Positions 37,802 to 46,735 of a stretch of DNA of 64,000 nucleotides are shown here, piece by piece. How positions within the stretch are numbered: the first letter of the stretch is position 1; the number at the start of each line of letters is the position of its first letter. Origin of the DNA: Herbaspirillum sp. Sphag64. Lineage in GTDB: Bacteria; Pseudomonadota; Gammaproteobacteria; Burkholderiales; Burkholderiaceae_D. Location of the stretch: positions 124,001-188,000 of the forward strand of contig NZ_JACHYE010000008.1 of NCBI RefSeq assembly GCF_014192645.1, in the 5' to 3' direction. Both the position numbers and the translations under genes were made by a program. A model generated the notes under the pieces. It did not search any database. It saw only the letters and a program-made list of their open reading frames with translations, and was not told where the DNA came from.

Positions 37802-38707
37802 TTATTCACCTGCCAGCAAGGACGTACGTTGACGCGTGGCCAGCCAGCACAACACCGATCCAGCACACACCATGCCAGCGCCTTGCCAGAATGCCAGCGA
37901 TAAAGGTACGCGCAATACGAGCGCTGATAACACTGCCGAAAAGATCGGTATGAAATAAGACGCACCGGCCAAAATGGTGACATTGCCGCCCAGAATGCCT
38001 ACATTCCACGCGGCATAACCAAACCCCATTGCTGCAGCAGCCAGCACCAGATACAGCACAGCGTGCACACTGAACACCATCGGCGCGCCGGGACTCAGTA
38101 GATATTTTAGCCACAACACTGCTGCCACCAAGATGAAAAACAGAGTCACGCCATTCTTGCCCTGTGCAATGCGCGCCGTCACCGTGCAATAAGCGGCCCA
38201 GATCACGGCCCCAAAAAAGGCCAGTCCATAGCTAAGCGGGTTGTCTTTGACATTGATCAGCATCTGCGCCAGATCCACCCCTTGATCACCACCGAGCACC
38301 CAGCAAATACCCAGCATCGAGAGCAAAAATCCGGGGATCACAATCAAACTCGCCCGTTGTCGATTAAACAGAATTGCCGCCACCATGGTGAAGGACGGCC
38401 ACAGATAATTGACCATACCAACCTCAATGGCTTGACGCCCGGTATTGGCGTAACCGATAGACAGTGCCAGACAAAGCTCATAAGCGACAAATAGCAAGCT
38501 GCCCCAGAGCAGGTAGCGCCGCGGAAATTGCCGGATGTCGGGAAAACCCACGCTCAGTAGCAGGAACAGTGATGCCACGCTATAGATCATTGCCGCCCCA
38601 CCGGTGGCACCCAGACTTTCACTGACGCCGCGTATCAAGGCAACGATGGAACTCCACAACACGATGGCAACAAGGCCGACCAGCGTCGCCCGATTTTGAG
38701 ATTTCAT
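37802..38707 (-). CDS. YddG-like aromatic amino acid exporter (DMT family)
   Basis: A 301-residue, ten-helix DMT protein. LVAIVLWSSIVALIRGVSE, ELCLALSIGYANTGRQAIEVGMVNYLWPS and GFGYAAWNVGILGGN resemble YddG, which exports aromatic amino acids and methyl viologen. ATG 38707 lies 11 bases after the stop of the upstream acetyltransferase gene, so the two form one operon. Confidence 0.87.
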   Translation of the reverse strand: MKSQNRATLVGLVAIVLWSSIVALIRGVSESLGATGGAAMIYSVASLFLLLSVGFPDIRQFPRRYLLWGSLLFVAYELCLALSIGYANTGRQAIEVGMVNYLWPSFTMVAAILFNRQRASLIVIPGFLLSMLGICWVLGGDQGVDLAQMLINVKDNPLSYGLAFFGAVIWAAYCTVTARIAQGKNGVTLFFILVAAVLWLKYLLSPGAPMVFSVHAVLYLVLAAAAMGFGYAAWNVGILGGNVTILAGASYFIPIFSAVLSALVLRVPLSLAFWQGAGMVCAGSVLCWLATRQRTSLLAGE

Positions 38708-38718
38708 ATTCAACAGAT

Positions 38719-39336
38719 TCAATTGTGATCGGTGCGTGTTTGCTGCATGCGGCTTTGCAAGGTAGCTTTGACGGCTGGCCATTCATCATCAATGATGCTA
38801 AAGCGGATCGAATTACGCTTGCGACCATCGGGCATGATGCGCTCATGCCGGACCACACCTTCTTGCTGCGCACCGAGGCGCAAGATGGCGTTGCGCGATG
38901 CCTCATTGTGCTGGTCGGTGGTGAACTGCACCCGCACACAATGACGTGTTTCGAACGCGTATTGCAGCATCAGATATTTGGCCTCGGTATTCACAAAACT
39001 ACGCTGCCAACGTTTGGCCAGCCAGGTGCTGCCGATTTCCAGCTTTCTGTTGACGCCATCCATTTTCCAGAAACGGGTCGATCCGATCACTTCATCAGTG
39101 GCAGCCAGCACGGTCACAAACGGCATCACCGTACCCGCCTCTCTGCCAGCAAGCGCTTTGGCAATATAGTCGTGTACGGTCTGCGCGGATGGCACCACCG
39201 TCACAGGCGACTCCCATAGACGACCATCACTTGCGGCATCGACCAGCGCAGCGGCATCGTCGAACTGCAAGGGGCGTAGCAGGATGCGTGGGCCGACAAG
39301 CGACTGGAGTAAATCAGGCCGATGAGAGGTAGTCAT
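38719..39336 (-). CDS. GNAT N-acetyltransferase (RimJ/RimL type)
   Basis: A 205-residue protein with the RimL-like GNAT fold: ILLRPLQFDDAAALV, GSTRFWKMD, EIGSTWLAKRWQRSFVNTEAK and the acetyl-CoA part RVQFTTDQHNEASRNAILRLGAQQEG. It probably acetylates a small amine or a protein N-terminus. Being in an operon with a YddG-like exporter suggests a detoxification pair, as inference. ATG 39336 is preferred over 39360. Confidence 0.88.
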   Translation of the reverse strand: MTTSHRPDLLQSLVGPRILLRPLQFDDAAALVDAASDGRLWESPVTVVPSAQTVHDYIAKALAGREAGTVMPFVTVLAATDEVIGSTRFWKMDGVNRKLEIGSTWLAKRWQRSFVNTEAKYLMLQYAFETRHCVRVQFTTDQHNEASRNAILRLGAQQEGVVRHERIMPDGRKRNSIRFSIIDDEWPAVKATLQSRMQQTRTDHN

Positions 39337-39433
39337 TGTGACGAAATCGAGATGGTTCAACGTGATGATGCATGGCAGAGGAGGTTGATTCTAGCAGCAC
39401 CGCTGACGACCGGATCAATCGCCTCCGCAACGA

Positions 39434-40378
39434 TTATTCTGACGTATGCGCAGCGCTACCACGCAATACCAGCGGCACGCCTCTGGCCCAGCGGTTTGAG
39501 GAGAGAGAAAATGTCAGCGCCCTGACCTGGTGGTACCATCCCGCAGGCACATACAAGAGCTCACCGGGCTGCATGATGCATTCGACAATGGCGGCCTGAC
39601 GCGCCAGAGGGAAGCGCTCGAAGTCGGGCGACTCCGGATCGAACGGCGAGCCAAACAAAATCGCGTTCGCCTCACGCGGATAAAGAAAGGCATCATGATG
39701 CGGCGGCGCCAGACAAATGCGCTTTGTACCCCAGATCTGCGCAAAGATATTGTCGTCGTAATCGCAATGCAGCGGCGTTACCGTACCGGCAGGACCCAGC
39801 CAGAAACGTGGTGGCCCCATTTTTTTGAAGTATCCCGGCCAGTGGCACAGACTGTTGAGCGCCTTCATTTCCAGATTGCCGAGATAGGGAGGTAATGACG
39901 GAGGCACTAAAGGTTGCAATGGTTCAGTATCCGAAGAACCCTGATCGGCAACCAGATCAAGGTAATCCAGCAGCGACATATCCTGCATTGCCCGATCAGG
40001 TGCAAATGCCGTATTGATGTAATCACCCACTCTTGCGCGTACGGGCAACGTCGCAAACCGCTCGCGCAAGGTCTGTGCCGTCAACGCTGCCAGCGGCCAT
40101 TTGCCGACGACACCGGTGATGACAAATGGCAGCCCCTGCATTGCCCGTTGCTCAAAGCCAACAGCATCGAGCACAGCGATACGTGGCACCGTGGAGATCA
40201 TTGGCAGATTACGGCTTGCCTGCCGGATTGCCTCCCGCATTTCTGATATTGAGTTAACGCCACGAATCTGCGCATCTCTTTGCTCGCGCGCCTGTTTTTT
40301 GGCGAGCGTATCGACGGACGAGTGAGCGATCAGCCCCGGTCGCGGCGGCAGGAATCGTGAGGAATTACGAGAGACCAT
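39434..40378 (-). CDS. cupin/JmjC-like iron oxygenase (Cupin_8)
   Basis: A 314-residue protein with the JmjC/cupin_8 double-stranded beta-helix. FVITGVVGKWP and LGPAGTVTPLHCDYDDNIFAQIWGTKR carry the metal HxD, and MQPGELLYVPAGWYHQVRA carries the distal His and likely 2-oxoglutarate ligand region. Such enzymes hydroxylate proteins or RNA. ATG 40378 is a guess without a clear ribosome binding site; the frame is open 38 codons further. Substrate unknown. Confidence 0.82.
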   Translation of the reverse strand: MVSRNSSRFLPPRPGLIAHSSVDTLAKKQAREQRDAQIRGVNSISEMREAIRQASRNLPMISTVPRIAVLDAVGFEQRAMQGLPFVITGVVGKWPLAALTAQTLRERFATLPVRARVGDYINTAFAPDRAMQDMSLLDYLDLVADQGSSDTEPLQPLVPPSLPPYLGNLEMKALNSLCHWPGYFKKMGPPRFWLGPAGTVTPLHCDYDDNIFAQIWGTKRICLAPPHHDAFLYPREANAILFGSPFDPESPDFERFPLARQAAIVECIMQPGELLYVPAGWYHQVRALTFSLSSNRWARGVPLVLRGSAAHTSE

Positions 40379-40479
40379 GAAGGCAATAAATGCAAGAATA
40401 AAAGAGACATGATTGTAAAGTTTATCTCTCTTGCGAGGTCGTATTACGGATATCTCTGCCTCGCATTCACGCCGCCGTA

Positions 40480-40495
40480 AAAGTGACGTCACTTT
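40480..40495. promoter_or_regulatory. perfect 16-bp palindrome upstream of the cupin gene
   Basis: AAAGTGACGTCACTTT is a perfect palindrome 102 bases upstream of the cupin-type gene start (- strand) and 93 before the vgrG relic (+ strand). It has the look of an operator for a dimeric regulator (core TGACGTCA). No regulator is encoded beside it. Confidence 0.4.
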
Positions 40496-40587
40496 AATAA
40501 ACGTCCTATATCGCTCTACTGACTCTTCTCATAGCATGCGCCTTCGATTTCGTCCGCCGGACGTTACGCCACGAAGGAATGCCAGAG

Positions 40588-40927
40588 ATGACAGATTCAT
40601 TCGATCAAGCCGCTGCGCTTGTCCACGCCGTAACCAAGCATCAGAAATATCACGTTAAGGTTCGCGGCACGGCCAGCGCAGCATTGTTGTCGGTGGTCTC
40701 TTTGAAGCCGTCGAAGCCTTGGGTGCGCCGTACCAGATCACTATCACGCTAACCCATCCTCAAGAACTGGATCGGAACGGGTACCTCGGCAAGGAAGCCA
40801 GCTTCAGCATGGGCACCGGCTTGCACGAACCACGCGAATTCGTCGGTTGCATCACTCACTTCAACAAGCTCAAACAAACGCACGATTTTCACAGCTACGA
40901 ATTCGTCATCGAACCACTGGTGGCAAG
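40588..40927 (+). pseudogene. relic of a VgrG (T6SS spike) N-terminus, frameshifted and truncated
   Basis: Starting at ATG 40588 (MTDSFDQAAALVHAVTKH), the frame breaks near 40671-40676. Restoring one base there continues in the frame through RSIVVGGLFEAVEALGAP and LDRNGYLGKEASFSM to FHSYEFVIEPLVARL, which resembles the N-terminal (gp27-like) region of VgrG. The similarity ends near 40927; full VgrG would need about 500 more residues. So this is a decayed fragment with no other type VI genes nearby. It overlaps the 3' end of the AllA-like gene on the opposite strand. Confidence 0.55.
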
Positions 40928-41460
40928 ACTACCTTATCCTCCAGCCTCACCACAAACTGCCCCGTGAGCGGTACTACCTCACAATCCACCACAGCAGCCT
41001 GCCGTTCAATGACAAGGACATCGGCAGCGCCCAGCGTGAGCAGCGGATGGTGCCAGATACCGCGACGCAAGGTAATGCCCTGTCCGGGCTCGACGATGAA
41101 TGCCTGTAGCGTCGATTCGTCTGGCGCATTGTCACCCAGCGCCACGACTGCAAGACAACGACCCTGCGCTAGCGGCACAAAGGTCTGACTGCCCAGCAGA
41201 TGGCGTTCCATGACACTGAGTCGATGCGCTGTCGTCGGCATCTGCGCACTGGTGCGGAAGATGGCAACGCAGGGTGTACCACCCTGCACATCGAAGTCGA
41301 GTCGGGTCAGGTCATCGAACCGTTGCGCACTCCCGGCATTGATCGCTACGCTGCTACTCGCACCGGCGGTGATGACATCACCAAACGGCGCAAAGGCCGA
41401 TACTGTGAGCGCTTGTGCGATCACGCTGCGCACGGCAGCGGGGGCTTCAGGCGAGCGCAT
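40906..41460 (-). CDS. ureidoglycolate lyase-like protein (AllA family)
   Basis: A 184-residue cupin-like protein of the AllA family: SAFAPFGDVI near the start, RLDFDVQGGTPCVAIFR, MERHLLGSQTFVPL, FIVEPGQGITLRRGIWHHPLL (conserved His-rich cupin strand) and VIERQ. AllA releases urea from ureidoglycolate. Family and cluster (amidase, ABC importer, GntR regulator) suggest breakdown of an imported ureide or amide. The start overlaps the amidase stop by 14 bases. Its last residues (LPPVVR) and stop lie antisense to the vgrG relic. Confidence 0.82.
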   Translation of the reverse strand: MRSPEAPAAVRSVIAQALTVSAFAPFGDVITAGASSSVAINAGSAQRFDDLTRLDFDVQGGTPCVAIFRTSAQMPTTAHRLSVMERHLLGSQTFVPLAQGRCLAVVALGDNAPDESTLQAFIVEPGQGITLRRGIWHHPLLTLGAADVLVIERQAAVVDCEVVPLTGQFVVRLEDKVVLPPVVR

Positions 41461-42679
41461 CGATGAGCTTGCGTGACAGGCGAATCAGCGACCGGTCGCT
41501 GCCACGCGGACCAATGAGGGAGAAGCCAAACGGCGCGCCGTCGAGCTGCATTACTGGTAATGATATTTGCGGGCAACCGGACAGGCCGGACAGGCACAAC
41601 ATGCGAATTGCCTGATTGCGGTAGTCCTCCAGCGATTGCTCGGTATCGGTCAACAAGGGGGCGATGTCGGGCATGCTCGGTAACACGATGACACGATCAT
41701 TGCCCAGCAGATTGAGAAAATCTTCGGTGAAGCGATGACGTAGGGTGGAGTGTTCTTCCATCTGCTGTGATGTGATCTGGCTTGACCATGCAAAGCGCTC
41801 GGCCACACCGGGCCCTAGTTGCAGGTCGTGACGGCGGATGGTGGCACCGTGGGCTTGCCAGGCTTCATACCCCTGAATGTGGCGGAAGGCCCAGTACAGG
41901 GATTCAAACGACGGGGTGGCGGTTTTCACTGGCGGGAGTGGGCCAGTGAGGTCGGACAGGCGTTCCAGCGTCTGCGCGAACACCGCCTGTACATGGGGGG
42001 CCAGCAAGGCTAGGACATCTGCTGCGACCAGTATTTGCGGTAGCGCCGAAGCCTCATCCGGCAAGGGGCAACTGTCTGCGCCCAACAGCACGTCACCGAC
42101 GCGTGCAAAGGTATCGATATCACGTGCAAACCAGCCGCAGGTATCAAATGAGGGCGCCAGGTCCATGCATCCCTTGAGCGAGACGCGCGCATGAGTAGGA
42201 CGCAGGCCGATCAGCCCGCAGTGGCTGGCGGGAGCACGCACGGAACCGCCGGTATCGGTGCCGAGTGCAACATCCGCCAGCCCGTTGGACACCGCTGAGG
42301 CTGACCCCGAACTGGAGCCGCCGGGAATCCGTGTCGGTGCGCCACCGTTGCGGGGCGTACCAAAATGGGCATTTTTGCCGTTCATGGAGAAGGCAAGCTC
42401 ATCAGTATAGGTTTTGCCGACAAAACGGGCACCTGCTTGCAGTAGCGCCGTCACTGAAGGTGCTGAAACCGTCTTGATGCCGGATAGCGCCAGCATGTGC
42501 GGATTACCGCAGCCGGTTGGAAAGCCAGCAACATCAAAGATATCCTTGACCGCCAGGCGCAGGTCGGACAGTGGTCCGACTGGCAACGCAGGCACAGGAA
42601 CCTCCGGATAAGGAACGAAGCAACGTGCAGTAGTGGCAGTAATCTCAGTAACGGCAGTAACGGTGTCAGAGGTGGACAT
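41447..42679 (-). CDS. amidase signature family amidohydrolase
   Basis: A 410-residue amidase with the Ser-cisSer-Lys triad of the family: Lys45 in LAVKDIFD, the Ser-rich GGSSSGS (120-126) and nucleophile Ser146 in TDTGGSVR. Its N-terminus has GFPTGCGNP, as in short amidases that act on small amides. Substrate unknown; hydrolysis of an imported amide is the natural inference. It ends overlapping the AllA-like gene and starts 81 bases after the ATPase gene stop. Confidence 0.88.
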   Translation of the reverse strand: MSTSDTVTAVTEITATTARCFVPYPEVPVPALPVGPLSDLRLAVKDIFDVAGFPTGCGNPHMLALSGIKTVSAPSVTALLQAGARFVGKTYTDELAFSMNGKNAHFGTPRNGGAPTRIPGGSSSGSASAVSNGLADVALGTDTGGSVRAPASHCGLIGLRPTHARVSLKGCMDLAPSFDTCGWFARDIDTFARVGDVLLGADSCPLPDEASALPQILVAADVLALLAPHVQAVFAQTLERLSDLTGPLPPVKTATPSFESLYWAFRHIQGYEAWQAHGATIRRHDLQLGPGVAERFAWSSQITSQQMEEHSTLRHRFTEDFLNLLGNDRVIVLPSMPDIAPLLTDTEQSLEDYRNQAIRMLCLSGLSGCPQISLPVMQLDGAPFGFSLIGPRGSDRSLIRLSRKLIDALA

Positions 42680-42760
42680 GAATGACTCTTTCGTGGCAAA
42701 TACAAGCTGTAAATAAGTTAGCTGAGTGACACATGAAAATGCGATGGGAATCAGACCAGA

Positions 42761-43747
42761 TCAGGCTGGCGCCAGTGCAATTTCGTGCAGCCGGAAGCAG
42801 CGCGCACTATGCCCTGCCCCGAGACTCTGCTCTGGCGGCACCGCCGTGTGGCACGCTGGAACCGCATACTGACAACGTTCGCCGAAAGCACATCCGACCG
42901 GTAGATTGCTCAGGTCTGGCGGTGCGCCACCGATGGTATCGAGTCGCCGTCCTTTTTGCAGCGCGCCATGACTGCGGCTCTTGAGCAGCGACAGGGTATA
43001 AGGGTGGCGCGGCTGGGTCAGCAATTGCGCGGCCGGTCCCTGTTCGATGATCTTGCCGGCATACATGACGGCGATACGGTCGGCGACTTCGGCAGCAGCG
43101 CCAATGTCATGGGTCACGAACACGATCGATAGCCCTAATTCGCGCTGCAACTCGCGCAGCAGCAAAAGGATCTGGATCTGTACCGTGGCATCCAAGGCGG
43201 TGGTTGGTTCGTCTGCCAGCAAGACCTTGGGATGGCAGGACAGTGCCAGCGCAATCATGGCGCGCTGACGCATGCCTCCCGACATCTCGTGCGGGTAGGC
43301 GTCGAGACGGCGCTCGGGGCTGGGGATGCGCACTTTCTCAAACAAGGCCAGTGCCTGCTGCCGCGCTTCCCGGGCAGATACCTTTTTGTGGCGACGGATC
43401 GCTTCGATGATCTGCGCACCGACGGTGTAGACCGGGTCTAGTGCCAGTAGCGGCTCCTGGAAGATCATCGCCACAGTGTTGCCACGCAGCGCAGCCAGCT
43501 CACGCGAGGACATCGCCAATACGTCCTGCCCATCCACCTGCAGAGTGCCGCTGATGCGAGTAGAGCGCTCCGAATGGAGCCGCATGATCGAGCGCAAGGT
43601 GACGCTTTTGCCGGAACCTGACTCACCGATCAAGGCAACAACCTCACCCAGACCAAGTTGCAGATCGACACCATTGACGGCACGAATCACTTTACCTGGG
43701 GCCAGAAACTGGACCTGCAAATCTTTCAAGGAAATCATGTCAGTCAT
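42761..43747 (-). CDS. peptide/nickel-type ABC transporter ATPase (DppD/OppD-like)
   Basis: A 328-residue cytoplasmic ATPase: Walker A GESGSGKSVT, Q-loop FQEPLLALDP, signature MSGGMRQR, Walker B VLLADEPTTALD, H-loop FVTHD and a C-terminal oligopeptide-type region with Cys (CAFGERCQYAVPAC), which in DppD homologs binds an Fe-S cluster. It starts at ATG 43747, overlapping the stop of the other ATPase (ATGA). Confidence 0.93.
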   Translation of the reverse strand: MTDMISLKDLQVQFLAPGKVIRAVNGVDLQLGLGEVVALIGESGSGKSVTLRSIMRLHSERSTRISGTLQVDGQDVLAMSSRELAALRGNTVAMIFQEPLLALDPVYTVGAQIIEAIRRHKKVSAREARQQALALFEKVRIPSPERRLDAYPHEMSGGMRQRAMIALALSCHPKVLLADEPTTALDATVQIQILLLLRELQRELGLSIVFVTHDIGAAAEVADRIAVMYAGKIIEQGPAAQLLTQPRHPYTLSLLKSRSHGALQKGRRLDTIGGAPPDLSNLPVGCAFGERCQYAVPACHTAVPPEQSLGAGHSARCFRLHEIALAPA

Positions 43748-44790
43748 ACCGATACCTCCACTGCAGATTGCTCTTTAAATTGCACACCGCTATCGGGCTC
43801 ATAACGCAGGCAGGCAACACCATGACCACTGTCATCGGTGGCAAATAGCGGCATACGCTGACTGCACAATGGCTGAGCATGGGCGCAGCGTGTGTGGAAA
43901 CGGCAACCACTGGGCGGGTTGATCGGGTTTGGTGGATCACCGGCCAGTGGCGCGACTTCGGTACGTTGCAACGGATCAGTACTGGGCATCGATTGCAGCA
44001 AGGCGCGGGTATAAGGATGCTTGGGATGATCGAACACCTGATCCGACGAGCCGATCTCGACCACTTGCCCCAGATACATGACCAGAACGCGATCGGAGAT
44101 GAAGCGTACGACGTTAAGATCGTGACTGATGAACAGATAGGTAAGGCCAAACTCCTGCTTGAGATCGAGTAGCAGATTGAGTACCTGTGCCTCGACCGAT
44201 TTGTCGAGCGCGGAGACAGCTTCGTCCAGTATCACCAGACGGGGCTCCAGTGCCAAGGCGCGGGCGATGTTGACGCGCTGGCGCTGACCTCCAGAGAGTT
44301 CATGCGGATAGCGACCGGCAAAGCGCTCCGGCTGCAAGCCAACGCGTGCCAGCAGATCACGTGCGCGCGTAATCGCCGTACGCGATGCGAGACCGTGCAC
44401 AATCGGAGCGAAGGCAATTGAATCCTCAATCGTCATGCGCGGATTGAGGGAGGAATAACTATCTTGAAACACCATCTGTGTCTGCCGCCGGAACTGGCGC
44501 AATGGTAATGCACGGGAACCGACGGTTTCACCATCGAAGACCAGTTCGCCGCTGTCTTGCGCAATCAACTGCATGAGCACGCGAGCGGTTGTGGACTTGC
44601 CACAACCGGACTCGCCGACGACTCCCAGCGTCTCGCCTTTGAGGATGTCGAAACTGACACCATCGACTGCACGGACGGCGCTCTTGCCACCGAAAGGCAA
44701 ACCCTTGCCCTTGATCGGAAAGTGTTTCAGCAGATCGCGCACCTTAAGCAAAGGCTGTTGCGGTCCACCGATATCGCGCGGATCTGTCAT
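43744..44790 (-). CDS. peptide/nickel-type ABC transporter ATPase (DppF/OppF-like)
   Basis: A 348-residue partner ATPase: GESGCGKST, FQDSYSSLNPRM, LSGGQRQRVNIA, LVILDEAVSALDKS, ISHDLNVV and the OppF-type Cys tail (CRFHTRCAHAQPLC). ATG 44790 overlaps the permease stop (ATGA). The frame runs 48 codons further upstream, into the permease gene, which is unlikely to be used. Confidence 0.93.
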   Translation of the reverse strand: MTDPRDIGGPQQPLLKVRDLLKHFPIKGKGLPFGGKSAVRAVDGVSFDILKGETLGVVGESGCGKSTTARVLMQLIAQDSGELVFDGETVGSRALPLRQFRRQTQMVFQDSYSSLNPRMTIEDSIAFAPIVHGLASRTAITRARDLLARVGLQPERFAGRYPHELSGGQRQRVNIARALALEPRLVILDEAVSALDKSVEAQVLNLLLDLKQEFGLTYLFISHDLNVVRFISDRVLVMYLGQVVEIGSSDQVFDHPKHPYTRALLQSMPSTDPLQRTEVAPLAGDPPNPINPPSGCRFHTRCAHAQPLCSQRMPLFATDDSGHGVACLRYEPDSGVQFKEQSAVEVSV

Positions 44791-45701
44791 TGCTTGACCT
44801 CCATGGCCGACCGCAAACCGTCGGATAACATGTTGAAGGAAATCGATGTGATGAAAATGAATGCCCCCGGCAAGGCAGCGACCCAAGGTTGGGTGTAAAT
44901 CGCCGTACGCAGGGTGTTGAGCATCAGCCCCCACTCTGGCTCTGGTGGTTTGACGCCGAGCCCGAGAAACGACAGGCCTGACGCCAGAATCATCGAGACG
45001 GAGATCAGGCTGGTCGCATAGATGAAGATCGGTCCCAGCACATTACCCAGCACATGCGCACGCACAATGGTGAAGGCACCGGCACCGGAGGCACGTGCCG
45101 CATCCACGTAATCGCTACGACGCACCTGCGTGGTGACACTCTCGGCAATCCGCGCAATCTGCGGGATGAAGACAATGGTCAATGATGTCAATGCATTGAC
45201 GATCCCCGCACCCAATGCACCTGACAAGGCAATCGCCAGCAAGACCGAAGGAAACGCATAGAGGACATCAATGGTACGCATGATGACGGTATTGATCAGT
45301 CCACCCGCGTAGCCTGCGAGAATCCCCAACCCGCTACCGATCACAAACGCCAGTAACACCGGAGTGATCCCCATGAAAAGGGAAAGCCGTCCGCCCAGCA
45401 TCAGGCGTGACAATAGGTCGCGCCCCAGTTCATCGGTACCCAGCACATGTCCAACGCTGCCAATCGGCTTGAGCCGGGTGAACATGGAGGCGGCAAACGG
45501 ATCTCCGGGCATGATCCATGGCGCCGCTAGCGCGATGACGATTAACGTCACGATCACCAACGCAGCAACCATGGCGGTTGGATTGCGCACGATACGGGCG
45601 GTGACGTTGGCCCAATGTCCGCGTGAACGCTTAAATGGTGGCACGCTGTTGCCTGCGGAGGAAATGGTAGAAGTGACAGAAGTAGCGGTGGTCGATGGCA
45701 T
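44787..45701 (-). CDS. peptide/nickel-type ABC transporter permease (DppC-like)
   Basis: A 304-residue inner-membrane permease with an N-terminal cytoplasmic stretch rich in Ser/Thr, six helices, and the BPD motif DAARASGAGAFTIVRAHVLGN (EAA loop) in the second half. GTDELGRDLLSRLMLGGR and SFLGLGVKPPEPEWG are DppC/OppC signatures. Confidence 0.92.
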   Translation of the reverse strand: MPSTTATSVTSTISSAGNSVPPFKRSRGHWANVTARIVRNPTAMVAALVIVTLIVIALAAPWIMPGDPFAASMFTRLKPIGSVGHVLGTDELGRDLLSRLMLGGRLSLFMGITPVLLAFVIGSGLGILAGYAGGLINTVIMRTIDVLYAFPSVLLAIALSGALGAGIVNALTSLTIVFIPQIARIAESVTTQVRRSDYVDAARASGAGAFTIVRAHVLGNVLGPIFIYATSLISVSMILASGLSFLGLGVKPPEPEWGLMLNTLRTAIYTQPWVAALPGAFIFITSISFNMLSDGLRSAMEVKQ

Positions 45702-45704
45702 GGC

Positions 45705-46658
45705 TCAGGCTCTTTCTATGCGGGGATCGAACACGGTTTGGAGAATATCGACGAGCAGATTGAGCGAGACGAAGAACAAGGCCAGCACCAGAATCGTACC
45801 TTGCAACAGCGGCAGATCACGCTGAAAAATCGCCTGATTGAGCAGGAAGCCGGTACCGGGCCAGGAAAATACGGTTTCAATCAGAATCGAGCCACCGAGC
45901 AGATAACCGAGTTGCAGCCCCATCACGGCCAGCGCAGTCGGTGCACAGTTCTTGACGACATGCCGCAATACGCCAAACTCACCCAGTCCGCGTGCCTTGA
46001 GACCAACGACAAATTCCTGCGAAAGAATGTCTGCAACAAGTGCGCGCACGGTACGGGCGATGATGCCCATCGGGATGAACGACATCGTCACGGCAGGCAT
46101 GATCAGATACTGAATGTGTTCATAATCCCAAACCCAGGCACTGGAGCCATCGGGACCGGCACCGGTCGCAGGCAGCCACATCAGCTGCGACGAAAAGAGA
46201 ATGACCAGCACCATCCCCAGCCAATAATGCGGCACGCTCACGCCAATGACCGAAATGAAGGAGGCCATCTTGTCGACCCACGAATTGCGGAAGTAACCAG
46301 CGACAAAGCCGAACAGCGCGCCAAAGAAAAATCCGATCAGCGTTGCCAGTGCCGCCAGCATGAAGGTATTACCAACGGCCTTGAAGACCTCCTGCGCGAC
46401 CGGACGGCCGGTGGCAATAGAGCTGCCAAGATCACCATGCAATGCACGCCAGACCCAACTTAAAAACTGCTCGGGATAGCTGCGATTGAAGCCGTACAAC
46501 TCCATCAACTGTTTCTGCAGATCGGCCGAGGCATCCGGCGGCAGGATCGATACCAGGGGATCACCAGGAGCAATATGGACCAGCATGAAACATAAAAATG
46601 CGACACCCAGCATGATCGGGATGGCATACAACACGCGGCGGATCAGATAGGAAATCAT
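45705..46658 (-). CDS. peptide/nickel-type ABC transporter permease (DppB-like)
   Basis: A 317-residue permease opening MISYLIRRVLYAIPIMLGV, the DppB/OppB start, with SWPGTGFLLNQAI and the EAA loop KARGLGEFGVLRHVVKN. It has six membrane segments. The DppC-like gene follows after 3 bases. Confidence 0.93.
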   Translation of the reverse strand: MISYLIRRVLYAIPIMLGVAFLCFMLVHIAPGDPLVSILPPDASADLQKQLMELYGFNRSYPEQFLSWVWRALHGDLGSSIATGRPVAQEVFKAVGNTFMLAALATLIGFFFGALFGFVAGYFRNSWVDKMASFISVIGVSVPHYWLGMVLVILFSSQLMWLPATGAGPDGSSAWVWDYEHIQYLIMPAVTMSFIPMGIIARTVRALVADILSQEFVVGLKARGLGEFGVLRHVVKNCAPTALAVMGLQLGYLLGGSILIETVFSWPGTGFLLNQAIFQRDLPLLQGTILVLALFFVSLNLLVDILQTVFDPRIERA

Positions 46659-46735
46659 AAGTTTCTTCCGAAACCGTCACCACAACGCTGGTAATGCGCG
46701 TGATGACGGCATATGAACATGGACAACAGTGGTGC

